Part shown: positions 24,193-38,737 of the stretch, one piece after another
Numbering within the stretch: the stretch's first letter is position 1
Layout of the letters: the number at the start of each line of letters is the position of its first letter
Assembly (NCBI RefSeq): GCF_003672135.1
Contig: NC_039513.1
Coordinates: 8,680,833 to 8,744,832, forward strand
Direction of reading: 5' to 3'
Source of the DNA: Ooceraea biroi
Taxonomy: Eukaryota; Arthropoda; Insecta; Hymenoptera; Formicidae
DNA: 64,000 nucleotides
The notes under the pieces: model-generated
What the model was told of the DNA's origin: nothing
Databases searched by the model: none
Seen by the model: only the letters and a program-made list of their open reading frames with translations
Made by a program: the position numbers and the translations under genes

Positions 24193-26326
24193 TATTAGTT
24201 AGATTTAATATATCGTAGAATGCCTGGTGTATCGAAAGTTTCTCGTACAAAGTAAATCGCAATTATTTCAGCAGGATGTAAAGATATCTCTTTATCCATT
24301 AAACGGCACAGAAAAAAAAGAGAACCGAAAACAAATACAAAATCTCTCTACCCCTTCTGGGAGTTCCTATTTAAAACCCTGAAAAATGTAGAAGTCCACA
24401 GAATTCTATTATCTCCATCTCTGCTACGTAAACACGGAACGTGAAACATGATTTTCGCATTTATACCGGCGCTTATACCGGCCAGCGTACACGACATGAG
24501 GAGTCACGTGGCACGACCAATGGACTCCGTTTCTACAGCCCTTTGTCCGTGTTCTGCTTACAGCCGCCCCCTTGTCTTGCATGCTACTTCCACCGAAAAG
24601 CTACCGGGGTATTTGCTCTCTCTCAATTTTTCATAACGCCGCCGACTCCACACCGCGTATGCACCCCTCGACATCCCACGCGCGCTCGTACCCTTCTTTT
24701 TCTTTTCTTTTTCGCCACTTTTTTCCAAACTACTGCCATGTCCGCGCTCTCGCGGAGAAACGCAATTACGTTGTGTCGCGAGTCGAGAGTCGAGAGTCGA
24801 GTTCTAGTTCAGCGGGGCTGCTCCATTATTAACCCTTAACACGGCGCACCTTTTCACGCTCGCGCCACTGTCGCGCGAACTAGGTCAAAAGGATTCGGTC
24901 CCGGTAATTTTTTTCTTCTCCTTCCGCGGACCCTCGCGCGAGCCAGAATCCGGAAAGTAATTTCAATAGTTGGTATATCATACTTACCACGTGGAATTGT
25001 CGTCTTGAGTTTCCACTCTCTCTCTCTCTTTCTTTCTTTCTCTTTCTTTTTCTCCTGTTTTTTTCTTTCTCGTTCGCGCGAAGTTGTATTGCGATTCTAA
25101 GCGCCTTTTCCCGCTCTTACACCATGCGATTTCCATTCTCACGTCGCGGAACTGTGTCACGAAATCTCGCTGCTATCTCGTATGGCTCGCAATTAATCCG
25201 CCCGACTCTGACGCTCTCTTTTCGAACAGAGATTATTTTTGTGTGCGCTATTTTTTTGTGCAGACAAACAAACGGATGATCTGCCGTGGATTAAAACGCA
25301 GTGTGTGCGTTACAAGCTGATGTGCGTACGTGTAATTAAAGATTTGTATATTTGTCGTATGATATTTTATCATCTCGTCGGATTTTCGTATCTCTCAGGA
25401 TTTCTGAGAAAAATTGCGAGTGATTCGATGGCGCATCTCTTCGAGTCTGCAGAGAGATGATCCGCGAAATTATACCGCGTTATATCAACGTTGATCATGA
25501 TATTGCGCGTTGCTACGTTAATGGTGCCGGGCGCTAACGCGGAGAGATGAATTTCAACAAAAAGAAGGCGTCCTCAAACGGGCGCTTTTACGGGCGCAGT
25601 TAGCGCGCATGATAAATTGGGCAGATACGTTATTTAATTGGCGACCGTGGTCAGTCAGTTCTTGATTATTATTGATGGCCTGGCGGGGGTGACGGTGGTT
25701 CTAATAGCGTGGTGCGTCATAAATTTCACGTTACGTCGATCGAAATGAATAAGCGCGCCTAAGAAATATCCGACAGTCGTTATTATCGATCAACCCCGAC
25801 GGTGATGTCGTGCGCGTCCTGACACGCGGCCGTCGTTCATGGGGAGTGTGCGTGTAGGCTTATTGATCGTTCGGTAATCACCGAAGATAGAGGGTGTGCT
25901 CACCCCTACGTACGTGCGTTATTTTCCTTCCATTCTTCGCGGGGGCGACGGCGGCGGGGTGGCGACAGCCGTCCGACTTCCTGCCAGAGGATTCGCCGGT
26001 ATTACCGGAGTGGATACGGACGGTAGCCCCGTACGTGTCCGCAGGGGATAAATTTTCGGGGCACTGGAAATGGACGTCTGTATTTACCCTCGAAGAACCT
26101 TCGGCAGTCTTAACACGCGGAACCCGATCGCGACGTGGTATTGCGCTATTGTATTTTTCTGAGAAAGAACAAGTTTTTAATGGATTATTATTAACGGTAG
26201 CGTAGAGAAAATTCCGAGGTTTGTGCTCTTTCTCACTTCTGATAGGAGTGACTACTGAAAACCGAGGAATGACAGCTCAGACATATTGATAATTTAAAAT
26301 AGTCCACATTTTTTTACTTGGAACCA
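24193..26326. other. No gene seen
   Basis: Includes a CT-rich microsatellite near 25015-25070 and GAGTCGA repeats near 24779-24800. No open frame shows a recognisable domain. Confidence 0.5.
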
Positions 26327-27548
26327 CCCACGTAGAAATTGCCGAGGTTGTTTAACTGACCCAACATTGGCCTAGTATTGGTAGCCCAGAGTACGGCAGC
26401 GGCGTTACACTCCAGTGTCGGATCTGTACTGGCACAATACTGGCGGCCAGTACTGCAAAGAGTTGGCAGACAGTCTTGTCCCAGTGCTTATTAAAAACCG
26501 GGCCATGTGACGGGCCATTATAAAATACAGACATGGACCAGTACTGGTTGCGAGACAGGCCATGCTTCGGCAACCGACACAGACCCAGCATTCGACTACA
26601 TACATTGCCGATAATATATAACTAGCAACACAGGCGCGCGCCACGCGCGCTATAAATAAAATAAGAAATAAAAAAAATAAAATAAAAATAATATAATAAA
26701 TACAATTGTCAATATAACCGCACTGACAGCCACTATGACATTCTGACATTCGCAACACGAAGTTCGAGTCACACGAAATTCGTCGCGGAAAAGAGGCCTC
26801 AATATTCGATAAAAAAGAACTTCACGAAGTTAACACGCCTTTTTTAGAACAGGATTATAACAATATATTGATTCACCAGCGACCGATAGATGGCCAGATC
26901 AGGCGTGACGTTCTCGCTAGAAACATTTGCGTTATCACGTATAAATAACCATCCGGAAAACCGATTTAACATCTTTTTCTTTCAAACGCGATATTAATTC
27001 ACGCGACATTTACAAAATTATTTTACTAATGTTGTTTGCATTAGTCTTTGTTTATAATATTTAAGTCACAAATACAAATAGTACAAAATACATATTATAT
27101 ATATATAAAAAATACATTTATACATTAATACATTAATTGGTCCACTTCTATGCCCAATGCTGGTGCAGTTATTTACCGAATACTGGTCCATATATTATAA
27201 TATATCCACGTCACATTTTGTAGCTATAATATGATGCGATTCGTCAAAATAGCCCTTTTTTTCATCTTTAATTGCAAATTTCTCAAAATTGTGACGTGAT
27301 GGAGCAATTTGGAAACCGGATTCGTGTTCAGCATCCAAAAAACTATAAGAAACGACTAGTCTCGTTCCGGTGTTTTTTGTTTGTTGAACTGTGTTATTGC
27401 CAGTGTCGGATCAGTACTGGCAATTAAGTACGGCATGGCGTTACACTCCTGTGTCGAATCTGTACTGGCACAATACTGGCGGCCAGTACTGCCACGATGG
27501 CAAACGGTGCAGTCCCAGTATTGGACCGTTTTGAAATTTCTACGTGGG
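26327..27548. mobile_element. Putative non-autonomous DNA transposon with 14-bp inverted termini
   Basis: CCCACGTAGAAATT at 26327-26340 is exactly reverse-complemented at 27535-27548, giving a 1222-bp unit. Subterminal segments of about 65 bp (26390-26455 and 27427-27491) are close direct repeats. They are built from CCAGTACTGG and CCAGTATTGG-like palindromic motifs that also recur singly elsewhere in the unit, as expected for transposase-binding sites. The centre is AT-rich with AATAAA-type runs near 26655-26700. No clear target duplication and no transposase were found, so the superfamily is unknown. Confidence 0.5.
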
Positions 27549-29482
27549 CAGTTTACATTTACTAGAAAAATCCTGTCTTTTCTTTGCTGGAATTGTGTCA
27601 CATGTCGTGAATAAGTCCCATGCTTTTGTACTTCCACCGTCGACCCGAACATCATATCTACTTGTCGTTCTCACGAATAGGGATTTGATTGACTCTGAAC
27701 ACGAGAAAAAGGGCGTGGAATCGAGTCCATTTACTTTTAGGGCGACCAGCAGTGCGCGCAGGATTTGTGTTTTTGCTGCGGGCTCGTTCCCGATCTCACC
27801 CCCGACTAAGTCCCCCGTCGAACGTGCATAAGACATCATTCGCGTCTCCCAGGGTGGTACGGCTTCCCGCACATTAGGGCGGCCAAAATTTGTCGATGAC
27901 GACCGGTAGATGGGCGGAAAGAAAACGCGCGAAGAAGTAGGATCGACATGTTCCCGCTGCATGAGGAGGGTGAGTCTTCTGGTCAGTGACAGATGGTGGT
28001 TTTATGCTACGGGGATCAACAACAGTACTCCCGATCAGTCGCGCGGCCGTGAACAAGGATCGGAAAATATTATTCCAACGGATGGCGGTACACACGAGCC
28101 TCTGTTATCGCCGGAATATTCGGCTTCTCGTCCCGGTTGATTATATTCAACCGGTATCGCTTGTATCGTTGGACGCGAGCAAAAATATTTTCACACCCCC
28201 AATTCGTGCGTTTTGCTGCTCGATTCCTCGGACCGAGTCTGCTGACTTAATCGCCACGGGTTTTCGTCAAAGAGTTTCACAATGGAACTTCAATCCACTC
28301 CCGAGCAGTCGATCCTTCTTCTTCCTGAAACTCGAAGAACACTCGGAGCAAAACGGGAATAGTTAATGTGTCGGATTTAATGCACGCGTTTCCAGAGCTT
28401 TATGCACTCCACTAAAACGCCATGAAAAACACCACGCCGCGTGTTCTGGAGCTTAAACCGTGGTTAAAGTCAACCGTCGACATCGGCGGAAGCGCTCGTA
28501 GACTTTCGGTATGTTAAAAAACGAGCTTATGGGAGGGGCGTAAAATAAATTTGCCGCGACGGGCGGTACCGGCAACGGAGCTGCTGCAGAAATTAAAGCC
28601 AATCATCTTCGATGTTCATTTTCGGACGTATTTTGTGTTTGGTGTCCGACAGACTTGCGAACGAACAGCGTTCGCATGCATTTTGCAAATATTCGTGAAT
28701 GGTATAATTTTCCCGGAACCGAACATGTAAAAGGCATGTGTCTCTTAAGCTGATGGTGCATCTGGTTACAGTTACATGAGATTTCGATATCGAGAACAGA
28801 AAATTGTATGAATTCTCTTCATATAGGTACGATATTGGAGATACATGGAGATACATGAATCTTTTCGCATGTCATTTGATCGCATTGATTTGATATTTGA
28901 AGAGATAATTATCTGAAGAATAGCGTTTGATTAAACGAATTCAGATAGTAAATAAAATAAATAAAATAAATAAAAACTGCAGAAATTTGACGTTTTAAAA
29001 CGATCCAATTCCGATTTCGAAGATTACAATTTTAATGTGAAGCAATAAATAAACTTTTCTCATCGATTCATGTATTTTCCCGGATAATACTCTTTTATGG
29101 TATGTAAAAAGAGAGAAAAGAGATTTTTGAGCTGCAATTGTGCAAGATAATTGCACATAATTTCCTCTGAGCTTTGGCTCTAAATTGGAATTTTCCAAAT
29201 TTCGATCGGATGTCCTAACGACACTTTACATGTTAACATGTGCCAACGTGTTAACATTCGACTCGCATCGAAATGCGTTCACTCTCTCCATCCAACGCTC
29301 TTCATCCAATTTGCACGCGCATTCCTCCCGCGCCGATTTCGCCTTGCGGGGTTCTTCCTTCGTTGCCGAACGTTATATCGCGGCCTGCAGGCGAGAGACA
29401 ATTTGTCCCCCTGCATTTTCGTAAACTCGTTCCCCCGCGGTGCAATACGCCTCTCTCGACCCTTCGACCTCCCGATTCCGGC

Positions 29483-29483
29483 T

Positions 29484-29514
<31 letters not shown>

Positions 29515-29529
29515 CTCTCTCTCTCTCTT
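29483..29529 (+). repeat. (CA)n(CT)n compound microsatellite
   Basis: A run of CA dinucleotides with one interruption passes directly into a CT run. Confidence 0.95.
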
Positions 29530-29811
29530 TCACTTTTTCCTCTTGGCTTCTCTCGTTTCTTCCTCTCGCGTGCCGATCACCCTCTTTTTCTCCCTTCCTC
29601 CTCCTATCTGGTTATCCTGCGGAGCGTGCACGATATCCATTTCGTGCGGATATCCCGTGGCGGATTCCAGGCACGAAAGCCGCCACCATCCCGCGGGAGT
29701 ACGTCGGGGAAACGCGAAACGTCAAACGGGCTCACCCTCTCTATCCTTCTCTCTTTCGCCCTCTCCATCTCTCACTTCTGCATCTGCCTATCCGACCGCT
29801 CCACCCTTCTT

Positions 29812-29833
29812 GCTCTCTCTCTCTCTCTCTCTG
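29812..29833 (+). repeat. (CT)n microsatellite
   Basis: About ten CT units within a broader pyrimidine-rich tract. Confidence 0.9.
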
Positions 29834-32800
29834 TTTCTCTTTCCCTGCATCTATTTGTATCTCCTCCTCTCTTAGCGTCTATCTCCCTTGTGCCTCTTTC
29901 TCTCTCCTTTCCGATATCTTTCTCTCTCGGTCTTTCTCTCGACTCTCTCAGCCTGCCTACCCACCGAAAGGTGGTGGTCCCGGGGATGAGACTGATCCCA
30001 CGAGAATATCAGGAGCCATCGAAGCGAACCGAGGTCGGATGAGCAATGCCGCTCTCTCGTCGCCGTTGGTGCGGGTGCCACCAACAGCGAAATCGATTTT
30101 TTTTCCCTCCCTCGTGCTGCCTAGGGACCCTAGTGTACGATCGCGCCGATCCGCGAGCGGAGAACGAGATAAATGCGGCAACTCGCGAAACTCCCGCGTA
30201 TTTCGCGTACATCGTCGCCGTACATCGACAATAGCTCGCCGGTGCGGATCTCTCGCCTGCCGCGCGCTAATTCACGAGCACATTTAATTGAGTCGAAGAG
30301 CAAAATGTAACGGGGAGCGAGAGAGAGAAGAGATCAAAACGCGGGCATGATTAAACTTCCGGTGTAATCGTCCGCCGTTATACGCGGAGGCGTGTACTCA
30401 TTCCTTTACGACGCCTTGCGAAAATATTATCCGGCCGCGATTAAATTAAATTGGATTGTTCTTTCATTAAGAGCCTCCAGGTTTCGAGGTTTCATTAATT
30501 GGTCGTTTAAACAGCATCGAAAATTCACGAGCCGCCGCAGCCGCCATCGCCACGAGAAAGTCTCGCAACCACAGTGGTTTCGGGTGGCGCGCAAGGGCAA
30601 AAGAGCAAGCCGAAGGGATTGGAGAGAGATGGGACGAGGTGGTTACCGTTAGGTTGCATAGCGGAACGGCGAAATTAATTAAGCGGTTGAAACGTTCCCA
30701 GGCATAATTGGGCGATACAGCTCGGGAGCTTTGTGGATCGGCGATAAGGTACTTCTGGTTTCTATGTACGATTTTCCGCGTTGCAACGCGACGGGTAGAT
30801 TATAGGGGGGAGGTCCACGTTGGGCAATGGTAATTCCGAGAAAATCAGCATCCACGTCGGGGGATGCCCGCTGATATCGAGATTAATGATAATGGAGTGT
30901 CGTTCCACGATTCTAGTGTCGCTTAATCGTATGCAATTCCCGTCGCTGACGGTGGCGCACGGTTTGCAAAAAGCCCCGTTATCCGTCAAATGCGGACTTG
31001 ATTTTACAGCCTGACACCCTGTAGGTATATTTAATCCGATATCATCGATCGTAACATTAACGCAATGAATATTCCAACGGCGCAATGATATCAATGCTTA
31101 ATTGCGCGTCCAGATAGTGTACGCTGGGACGTTTCAACTCGTTTAAAATCCAATATATCGATATGGGAGTGAAAAAGGAGAGGGATTAATTGTGTGCGTC
31201 ATGCGAGCCGAAATCCGGCCACGCGAACTTTATTCGACGCCCTCGGTCAACTCATTTTAAGTCCCTCTTTGTCAAATTGCCTGCCAGAGCGCTAATAAAC
31301 AATGCTTCCTCTCTCTCTTGCGATTGAAAAGTGATACACGTATATTGCACATTGACATAAAGATATCAGTCCCTGCTCACTCCTCCCTCTCTCCCTCTCG
31401 TCTGCCATTGCCATTGACAAGTTTCACGAAACGAGATACGCGTTAATCCCGGATCACCTGCATATCGATTGCACGACCTCATTAATTGAAATTGAAAGAG
31501 CGCGGCTCACGTGCGGCCAGAAATTACCGAACCCTAAATTCGTCGTAATGAAGTTACAGAGTCACGTATTGTTAGGGACGGGATCGTTCCGGGATTCGCG
31601 GCAGAGGAGGGACCCCGAGCGGGGAAGGGATGTCAGTCCGGCTGTTTTGTTCTCAGGGAAGGTCGGCCGATTTTTCGGTCGCACGCTGGCAGATGGCAAA
31701 ATAAATTATCTGATCCCGAATTACGGATTGGTGGCTGTCGCGCGCCCACTCACTTCCGGCTTAATTGCAGCCGCCCTTCCTACAACTTTGATCCGTCATC
31801 GTGAGCAACCCTCCGGAATGGACGGCTGGAAAAGAACGTGGTGTTTAACGCTCGACCATCAGCGACGAACTTTTGTCATTAGTCCTCGATTATCTCGCAA
31901 TATCGCGAGCAAGGGGATTCTTGAAACGGCGCTGTAATATGGTACACGTAATTTTTTGAACAGGGACGTGCTGAAATCGGATATGCGGAAAACTGCGGAG
32001 CGGCTCATAGTGTAGATACATGATACCAAAATATTTTACTTTCCCGAAAATGGAATAAAAAAACAGACTTCATTTTTGTTTCACTATAAAGCCATTAGAA
32101 TAGTATTTCAAACGATTCTATTTCTGCAAACATTGGCTCACTGTTTACACGTGAAAAATGGAATAAATTGCTGACGCATACGAAGAAGATAAAAAAGAAA
32201 ATAAATACGCGTCACAGTCACCGGCCATACGACGACAGTATATCATATCGCAGAATGTTTAATAAAAATTGATCATAACTTTGCGAGGAAACTTAGTGGT
32301 AGATATTGTTAACCACCTGCGTCAGTTCCAAACGATTGCAAAGGGAAGTAAACTGAAAGAGTTCTGCTCGGCGCAGCATCTGTTAAGCTAAAATAATGTA
32401 AAAGAAGGTAGCAGCATCAGCAGAAGTCAATGCTGTATAATAATAAATAACGGATAAATATTGATTTATTGAGATGAGGGAGCAAAGCACTTTTTGCGTA
32501 TGAAGCATAATGCGAGACCACAGCAATTACTGCAACAGTCATTTTATAGATATTTACAACTTTATCGTGTTTGCGCTAAACTTCTCTCGTCGGCGTGCGC
32601 TGCCAAGCATTTATTTTCTTTTTTACATCATTTCTATTTATCAAGCATATCGCATCGCGCTACGACAAGGCTGCCGCTTGTTATTTTCTAGCAACGCATT
32701 AAGTTCATGACCGTTCTCTTAAAAGATGAAGTTCTTTCTCTTGACGAAACGACTCACTGCACCGAGATGCAACATGCGTTTGCCCCCTTGATAGTAGCAA

Positions 32801-35800
32801 GAAGTACCTTTGATGGTAACTAATAAGACCTAATTTTATGTGCAATATTATCGAGAAATGAATAAAAAGACTAATTTTTTCTTGAAAGCATTTAAAAAAT
32901 GATAGCTGATAAATATATAGGTACACGGAGCAAATTGAAATAATAAGGGCGATATTAAAAATCCGCTGACGACGATATAAAACGAAGCATATTTCATCAT
33001 CTCAATTTATCATATTCGCGCCGTTTAAATTAAGCCCGGAACGGAGAACAATGCAAAGTGATATAAATTTCACTCATTACCTGCGATCTCATTTACCTAG
33101 CCGCATACGCGGTTTAATTACTATGAATATTAATTTATTAAGTGTACAATTTCTGTCGGCGATACTTACCCTCCCGTTCCTCCCCAATATCGCTTTGACG
33201 AACAAATCCGCCATCGCAAGCTGCGACCACGCTGAGATCCGTAGAAAAATGATTGCTGCACTTGACTCGGAAGCGTATCCGCCCGCGCCGCGCGTTCCGC
33301 GCTCTACCCTCCTACCCTCCCGTCAACGCAATGGCCACCAGTTATTGGCAATTACCGTCTCGCGCGAAAATAAATACGGAAACGCCACCGCGGAACGCGC
33401 GCTGGTTCCTCGAACGAGATTTAATTACAAAAACCCATTCGGTGGCGCGTACACGCGCCGAACAGCGTTACTGCCGAGCGAGAAGCGGTGTGCACCTTTA
33501 CGCGCGCGCACGAAGCGGGGGTTGCGTCGTGTCGGGAATATTACGTCTATATCACCGTGTGCGGGCCTCGCTACCACGGTTATTGCCCCGGCGAGGGAGT
33601 AGCAATAACTTACTGCGCCTCGATGTAGCGCAATAATTTATCGCTAATATTTTCCACCGTGGACCACCATCCCTATTCTCCGAGCCGCAGCCGCCGCCAC
33701 CTCTCGTTGCCCTCGCCGACCGTCCTACGTGTCCGCTCGCCGTGTCTTCTTCGCCTTCGTCCCGCTCCACTCCGTCGGGGTCGTCCCTTTTCCTCGGGGA
33801 CATGATTCACGATTCCGGCGATTCACCGGCAGCGTTTTATGGAATCTCCGAAGACCGCAGGGACCGCTGGAGGAACGCGCGTACGAAAGGTACGACGGGC
33901 GTTTTATGGTGGTTGATGGGGGCGACGCGCGCACGGTGGCGCGACAGAAAACGAAGACGTCTCCGCGGAATTTGACGGCTGGCAAGTTACGACGACGGGA
34001 AGGAAAGGAGACGCGCGCGGGCGTTGGATGACGAAGAACAGGGACGTGCTTTCATCGGATTTGATGAGTGTACGGTATCCCGTCGGAATCGACGAGAGAG
34101 GATGGGAAGAACGGGTGGGTGCGACGCAACGGGTGTGTGACGGACGTTTCATGGAACTTGACGAATGACAGGATGAGTCGAGACGGGTGCAACGCGACGA
34201 AGAGAACGAAAGAAATATCGCGGAAATGGGAAACGCGAGGATGTTCATCAATCGATCGATGCGAGAGGATACTCTCAAGCTGCGGGCTCTGAATAATTCA
34301 GAAATCTCGCGTAATTACTTGAGCTTGCTTAGAGATATTTACGAAGCCCTCAAGTAGCGTCTATTTTAAAACCTGTTGAATACAGGATGTATACTCGCGT
34401 GCACATGTGCAAGGTGCACATTCCTCGCCTGTACATTATGTAAAGTAAGAGATGATACGTGTTCCCCTTAACACCTCCTTGTTTATGTACCTGCTGGGAC
34501 CGCTAAAAATTATTACCCTCCGTGCCTAAAGTGTCACCGTGTATCCTAAGGGAGGCTGTATGGAATTTGATGCGAGCTACGAGAACAGGTTCGCGAGGGG
34601 AGTCGAATTGTTTTCGATGTAAGGCGACGGAAGGCGCGAGGCGGAAAAAGGGCGAAAAGTGAAAAGCAGGAGGGAAAGATGTTCCGCGGAATTGTATCCG
34701 TTCCGGGTATCCGGTCCGGGGAGGAGGACGATGAGGAGAGGTGACGTTCCAGGAGAAGGAGGGAGCACGGAAGAGGACGTTTTTGCGGAGTTTGAGAGAG
34801 TCGCGGGGGGTCGACAATTGCGACGTTGCGACGCTCGAAAAAGTCGACGCGAGGAGACTAAGTTCCGCTGAATAGTGCGAGTTACACTGGCGATATGGAT
34901 GAAGAGGAATCGGAAGAAAGAGAGCGTGGCGGATAGAGAAGGATGCACCGAACGAGAAAGAGAGGGGAGGAACAGAGGGTGAAAGACAGAAGCGTGCGGG
35001 GGAAAGTTTCATCGAACTCGAAGGCCATGGAGAGTCGTAAGAACAGAAAGAACGAAGACATACGATGACAAGAAAAAAGCATGCGCGGTGAACAAGGAAG
35101 TTTTATGGAATCTGAGAATCCTGGAGACAAGTTGTAGAAGACGACGACGACGAGAGAGAGACAGCGAAAGAGAGCGAGAGAAACGGAGCTAGGATGAGAT
35201 CGGGATGGAAGGGAGGAGGGAATGAATCCCAGTGAAACCGCGTATAACTTGTCCACTATATTATAGGGTAACTTATGAGCTACCGAAACGCACCGAACGA
35301 ACAAGTTTTATAAACTTGAAGCCCGGAAGGCAGGCTCGAAAATTGGCGAGATGGTATTATGGGAGGAGATGCTGTTCGGATTTGTTCGGAATTAGAATTA
35401 AAGTTGGATGTATCAGTATTGTTGCTGTTACGTCCGTTATATCCATTGCACACTTGGCAATCTCGAAAGATTTGGAAACTATTATGGTTTGTGAAATTAT
35501 CGATAGTACCATTTAATACTCCATTTAATCAGGAATCACTGAATCGTTGTATATTTTACAAATGTTTGGATGTTTTTACAAATGCTTTTATTTCGTGACG
35601 ATGGCAGAAAATGAAAAGCGTAACGTGTATAATTAATATCAAATATCGCTGCCATAAATCAATTTCCGACCTATTATCGAATATTGTCGCCATGGGCACG
35701 ATGGAGGTTCGCGCCACCAACATTTCTCAAAAATGGCATCAGCGCGTCGCGGCGTGTATTCAGCTGACGCCGTACATTTGATGGTGCACGGGGCGTATAC

Positions 35801-36586
35801 CTTGCAGCGGAAAATGAAAGAGAGCAAAAAATAAATAAAAATCGAAAAAACGGGAAGGGCGGTCGACGACGCGGAAGGAAAGGACGGGAAACGCGTCGTT
35901 GGGGATGGCGATGGCGGAGAGAACGATAGGTCGCCTATCGTTCGTCGTGCGTTCGATCTGCAGCGACGAAATTTCATAATCTTCGACACGCGCGCGTCCT
36001 CCTCCGCCGAAGGAGGAGTTGAAAAGCGAGACGATCAGCGGAGAACGATCGCGTATCCCGTGCCCAAGGCGTGCAGGACAGGATAGATCGATGTCATGCA
36101 TCCCGCGCGGAAAGACCTTTATTCCTCCCTTGCCTGTCCCCGTTTTCTGTCGCCAAAATCTATCACGCTTATTTTCGAAAATCCACCACGTCGAAATCAA
36201 GCGAACGAGAGAGAAGGTTTCTCGTCTCGCTCGCGGTTGCCGTTTTCGCGTACAATTTAATTCAGTTTAAGTGTATGTGTGAGTAGGCGCGATGAGATGC
36301 CTTGTTAAGGCACCTAAATATAGTTTCGAGACGAGCGCGCGGCAGGAAAGGGTAAAAGTGTTCATCCGTGCGGAGAGAGATCGTAATCGTTCCACTTAGG
36401 AGACCCGACTCCATCCTCGTCAGCTCCTTCCCGAATTACCGTCGTGTAACACTCGATACTCGATCTTGTCCCCAGCTCGCCTCGGCTTCCGTCTGATTGG
36501 ACTGTGCGCGGCAGGTCCAAAAAATAAATTAGTTTAAACGATGCACTGCGACGTGCAATGGAATTACAGCGAGCCAGAAGAATTAA

Positions 36587-37306
36587 GGGGGGAGCCTGCT
36601 TTAGAACGCTGAAAATAAGGTATATTTTACGAATTGTTTTTGGAGAAATTATACAGCGGATCATTATAAAACTTTGATGCATTTATTAGTACATGTTTAA
36701 AGATAAACAAAATTATTTTTTTATTTGAATACATCGCTCGTAGAGGTCGTCCTGGAGAAATCTTAGTGCAGCCGCGTCGCCGGCATTGCAAATTGGTGAG
36801 CATTCTCCTGCCTCCAAATTTCGTCTAAACTGAAAAATTGAAATATCTTCTCGTTATTTATGAATTTCTATCATCGATGAACCAAAGAGAGAAGAAAAAA
36901 GTTGAAAAGTGCCAAAATGGTGGAGCTTAGAACACAAAAGTACGATTTTTAGGCAAAGGTTTTGAACTTTTTCATGCAAAAATAATTGTTTAACTTAATG
37001 TTTTTATGAATATTAAAGGTTCATCGACGATGGGAATTCATAAATAACGAGAAAATATTTCAATTTTTCAGTTTGGATGAAATTTGGAGGCAGGAGAATG
37101 CTCACGAATTTACAATGCCGGCTGCACTAAGATGCCTCCAGGACGACCTCTACAGGCGATATATTCAAATCAAAAGATAATTTTGTTTATCTTTAAACAT
37201 GTACTAATAAATGCATCAAAGTTTTATAATGATCCGCTGTATAGTTTCTCCAAAAAAATTCGTAAACTTATACCTTATTTTCAACGTTCTAAAGCAGGCT
37301 CCCCCC
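36587..37306. mobile_element. TTAA-flanked foldback element (piggyBac-like MITE)
   Basis: The 720-bp unit is flanked by TTAA (36583-36586 and 37307-37310). Its inverted ends begin GGGGGGAGCCTGCTTTAGAA. The arms extend about 290 bp each (36587-36883 and 37018-37306) with scattered mismatches, around an unpaired centre of about 134 bp. No protein is encoded. The TTAA target and the G-rich terminus resemble the element at 1069-1653, but the arms differ, so they are separate families or distant relatives. Confidence 0.8.
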
Positions 37307-38694
37307 TTAATGATATATGAATAATAGTGATTACACGCGCCGGTATTAATTAGCGTCTGATTTGAAGCCTCGCTGAAAGCTCTTGATTAAATCGTGAAAA
37401 ATGACGCTGCGCTTCCGTGTCAGTCTTAGGAGAAACTCGATACAATTCGGAAACGTGGCACTCAAGTTTCTGCTGCTTCAAAGTATCCCGATTTCATCGA
37501 GCAGTGATGTGTAATGAGGAAACGGATCTTCATCTTTATCTTTGCCATTTGATAATCGTCCGAATATTCTTTGTGGGTTTTTCCTGCGGCTTCTCTGTGC
37601 GCGCATTCCTCCCTTAGAGCGTCTACGGGGTGTCTCGGAGTGCTTTGAGGAAAAGAGGAGTTACGTAGAAAGGGTAAAAGCGCGGCAGGAAGGATACGTT
37701 GGGGAGGAGCTAAGGATATTACGTATCCGCTCGTATCTTTCAGCTCGATTTCTTCCGATATTCCTCTGTCTCGTGGAAGCCGCCCGGCCTCTGAATGGGT
37801 ATGAAAATTATTACACCCGCAGGGCAGGCGCATTCTCCGCCGGCGATTATTTATCGACACCCGTTAGATAAAGTACTGGTCTTCGAAGTTCAATGGAAAT
37901 CCGAATCATTTCGCTGGAAACGCGGCCGACGTAACAACGTATGCGTATTAAGAGCCAATGTTTCAGAATCGATATCCCTGGATATCCGGAAAAGCATTAA
38001 TATCATGGATTCCACTTGGAAATCTGAATAATCTCTTTTGTATTCGAAGGCTATTATTTCCAAAGAGATATGCATATTTAAAACTTTTTCTTCCATTGTA
38101 AATATAATGTATTATTTAACTATTATCATGTTTCTTTCTTTCTTTCTTTCTTAGTTTTAATAAATTATTAGAGATTTTTTTTATTAGAACGTAATGTCCG
38201 TAATAGTTACATGGAAATAACCAGATTTTATATTTACGAGATATTTATGACATATATCCTTCCGCAAATATTTAGGATAACAGACATTTGATGATTTTGC
38301 ACATTTCATCCTTATTACGATGAATTATTTGCATTTGCATATACGAAACGAGATATAAATCGCTACTCCGAAACACGCTACATATTCGAGCCGTCGGCCG
38401 CTCTGTCGGGCGAATCCCTCTTGACGGGATTTACACTTTAAAGTTTAAAGTTGAACTCGAAGTTAAATTTAGATCCGGAACGCGAATACCTATCTATCAA
38501 ATTAAAATTTAACTCACTTCCCAATTTGAAAGATCAAGCGATCCGAATTTTAACGGAATTGTTGCGGTCCGCATTAACTTTGGATACACTTTTTACAATT
38601 TTAAAACTCGATAAGAGAAATAATAAATGTATGCTAAATATCAGAGATAAAAATATCGAGAAATTGCTGTAACGAGCTTTTCAAGAGAATCTCA

Positions 38695-38698
<4 letters not shown>

Positions 38699-38733
<35 letters not shown>
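38699..38733. repeat. (TA)n microsatellite
   Basis: Thirty-five bases of uninterrupted alternating TA. Confidence 0.95.

Positions 38734-38737
<4 letters not shown>

Larger units (their letters stand above)
27549..36582. other. Gene-free 9-kb stretch
   Basis: No supported gene. The longest open frame (29238-30287, plus) consists mostly of Leu, Ser and Pro runs created by CA and CT microsatellites and has overlapping open frames on both strands, so it is not a credible protein. An open minus frame at 30762-31094 has no recognisable domain. AATAA-type runs lie near 28949-28977. Purine-rich tracts near 34640-35220 create long Ser/Phe/Leu-rich frames on the minus strand. Confidence 0.5.

Noticed and set aside
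29238..30287. 349-codon plus-strand open frame
   Set aside because: Composed largely of Leu/Ser/Pro/His runs from CA and CT microsatellites, with open frames in other phases and strands and no domain; a low-complexity artefact.
30762..31094. 110-codon minus-strand frame, Cys-containing, with a CACCCTGTAGGTA motif nearby at 31015-31027
   Set aside because: The nearby motif resembles one end of the CAGGGTG transposons, but no matching opposite end was found and the peptide matches no family I recognise.
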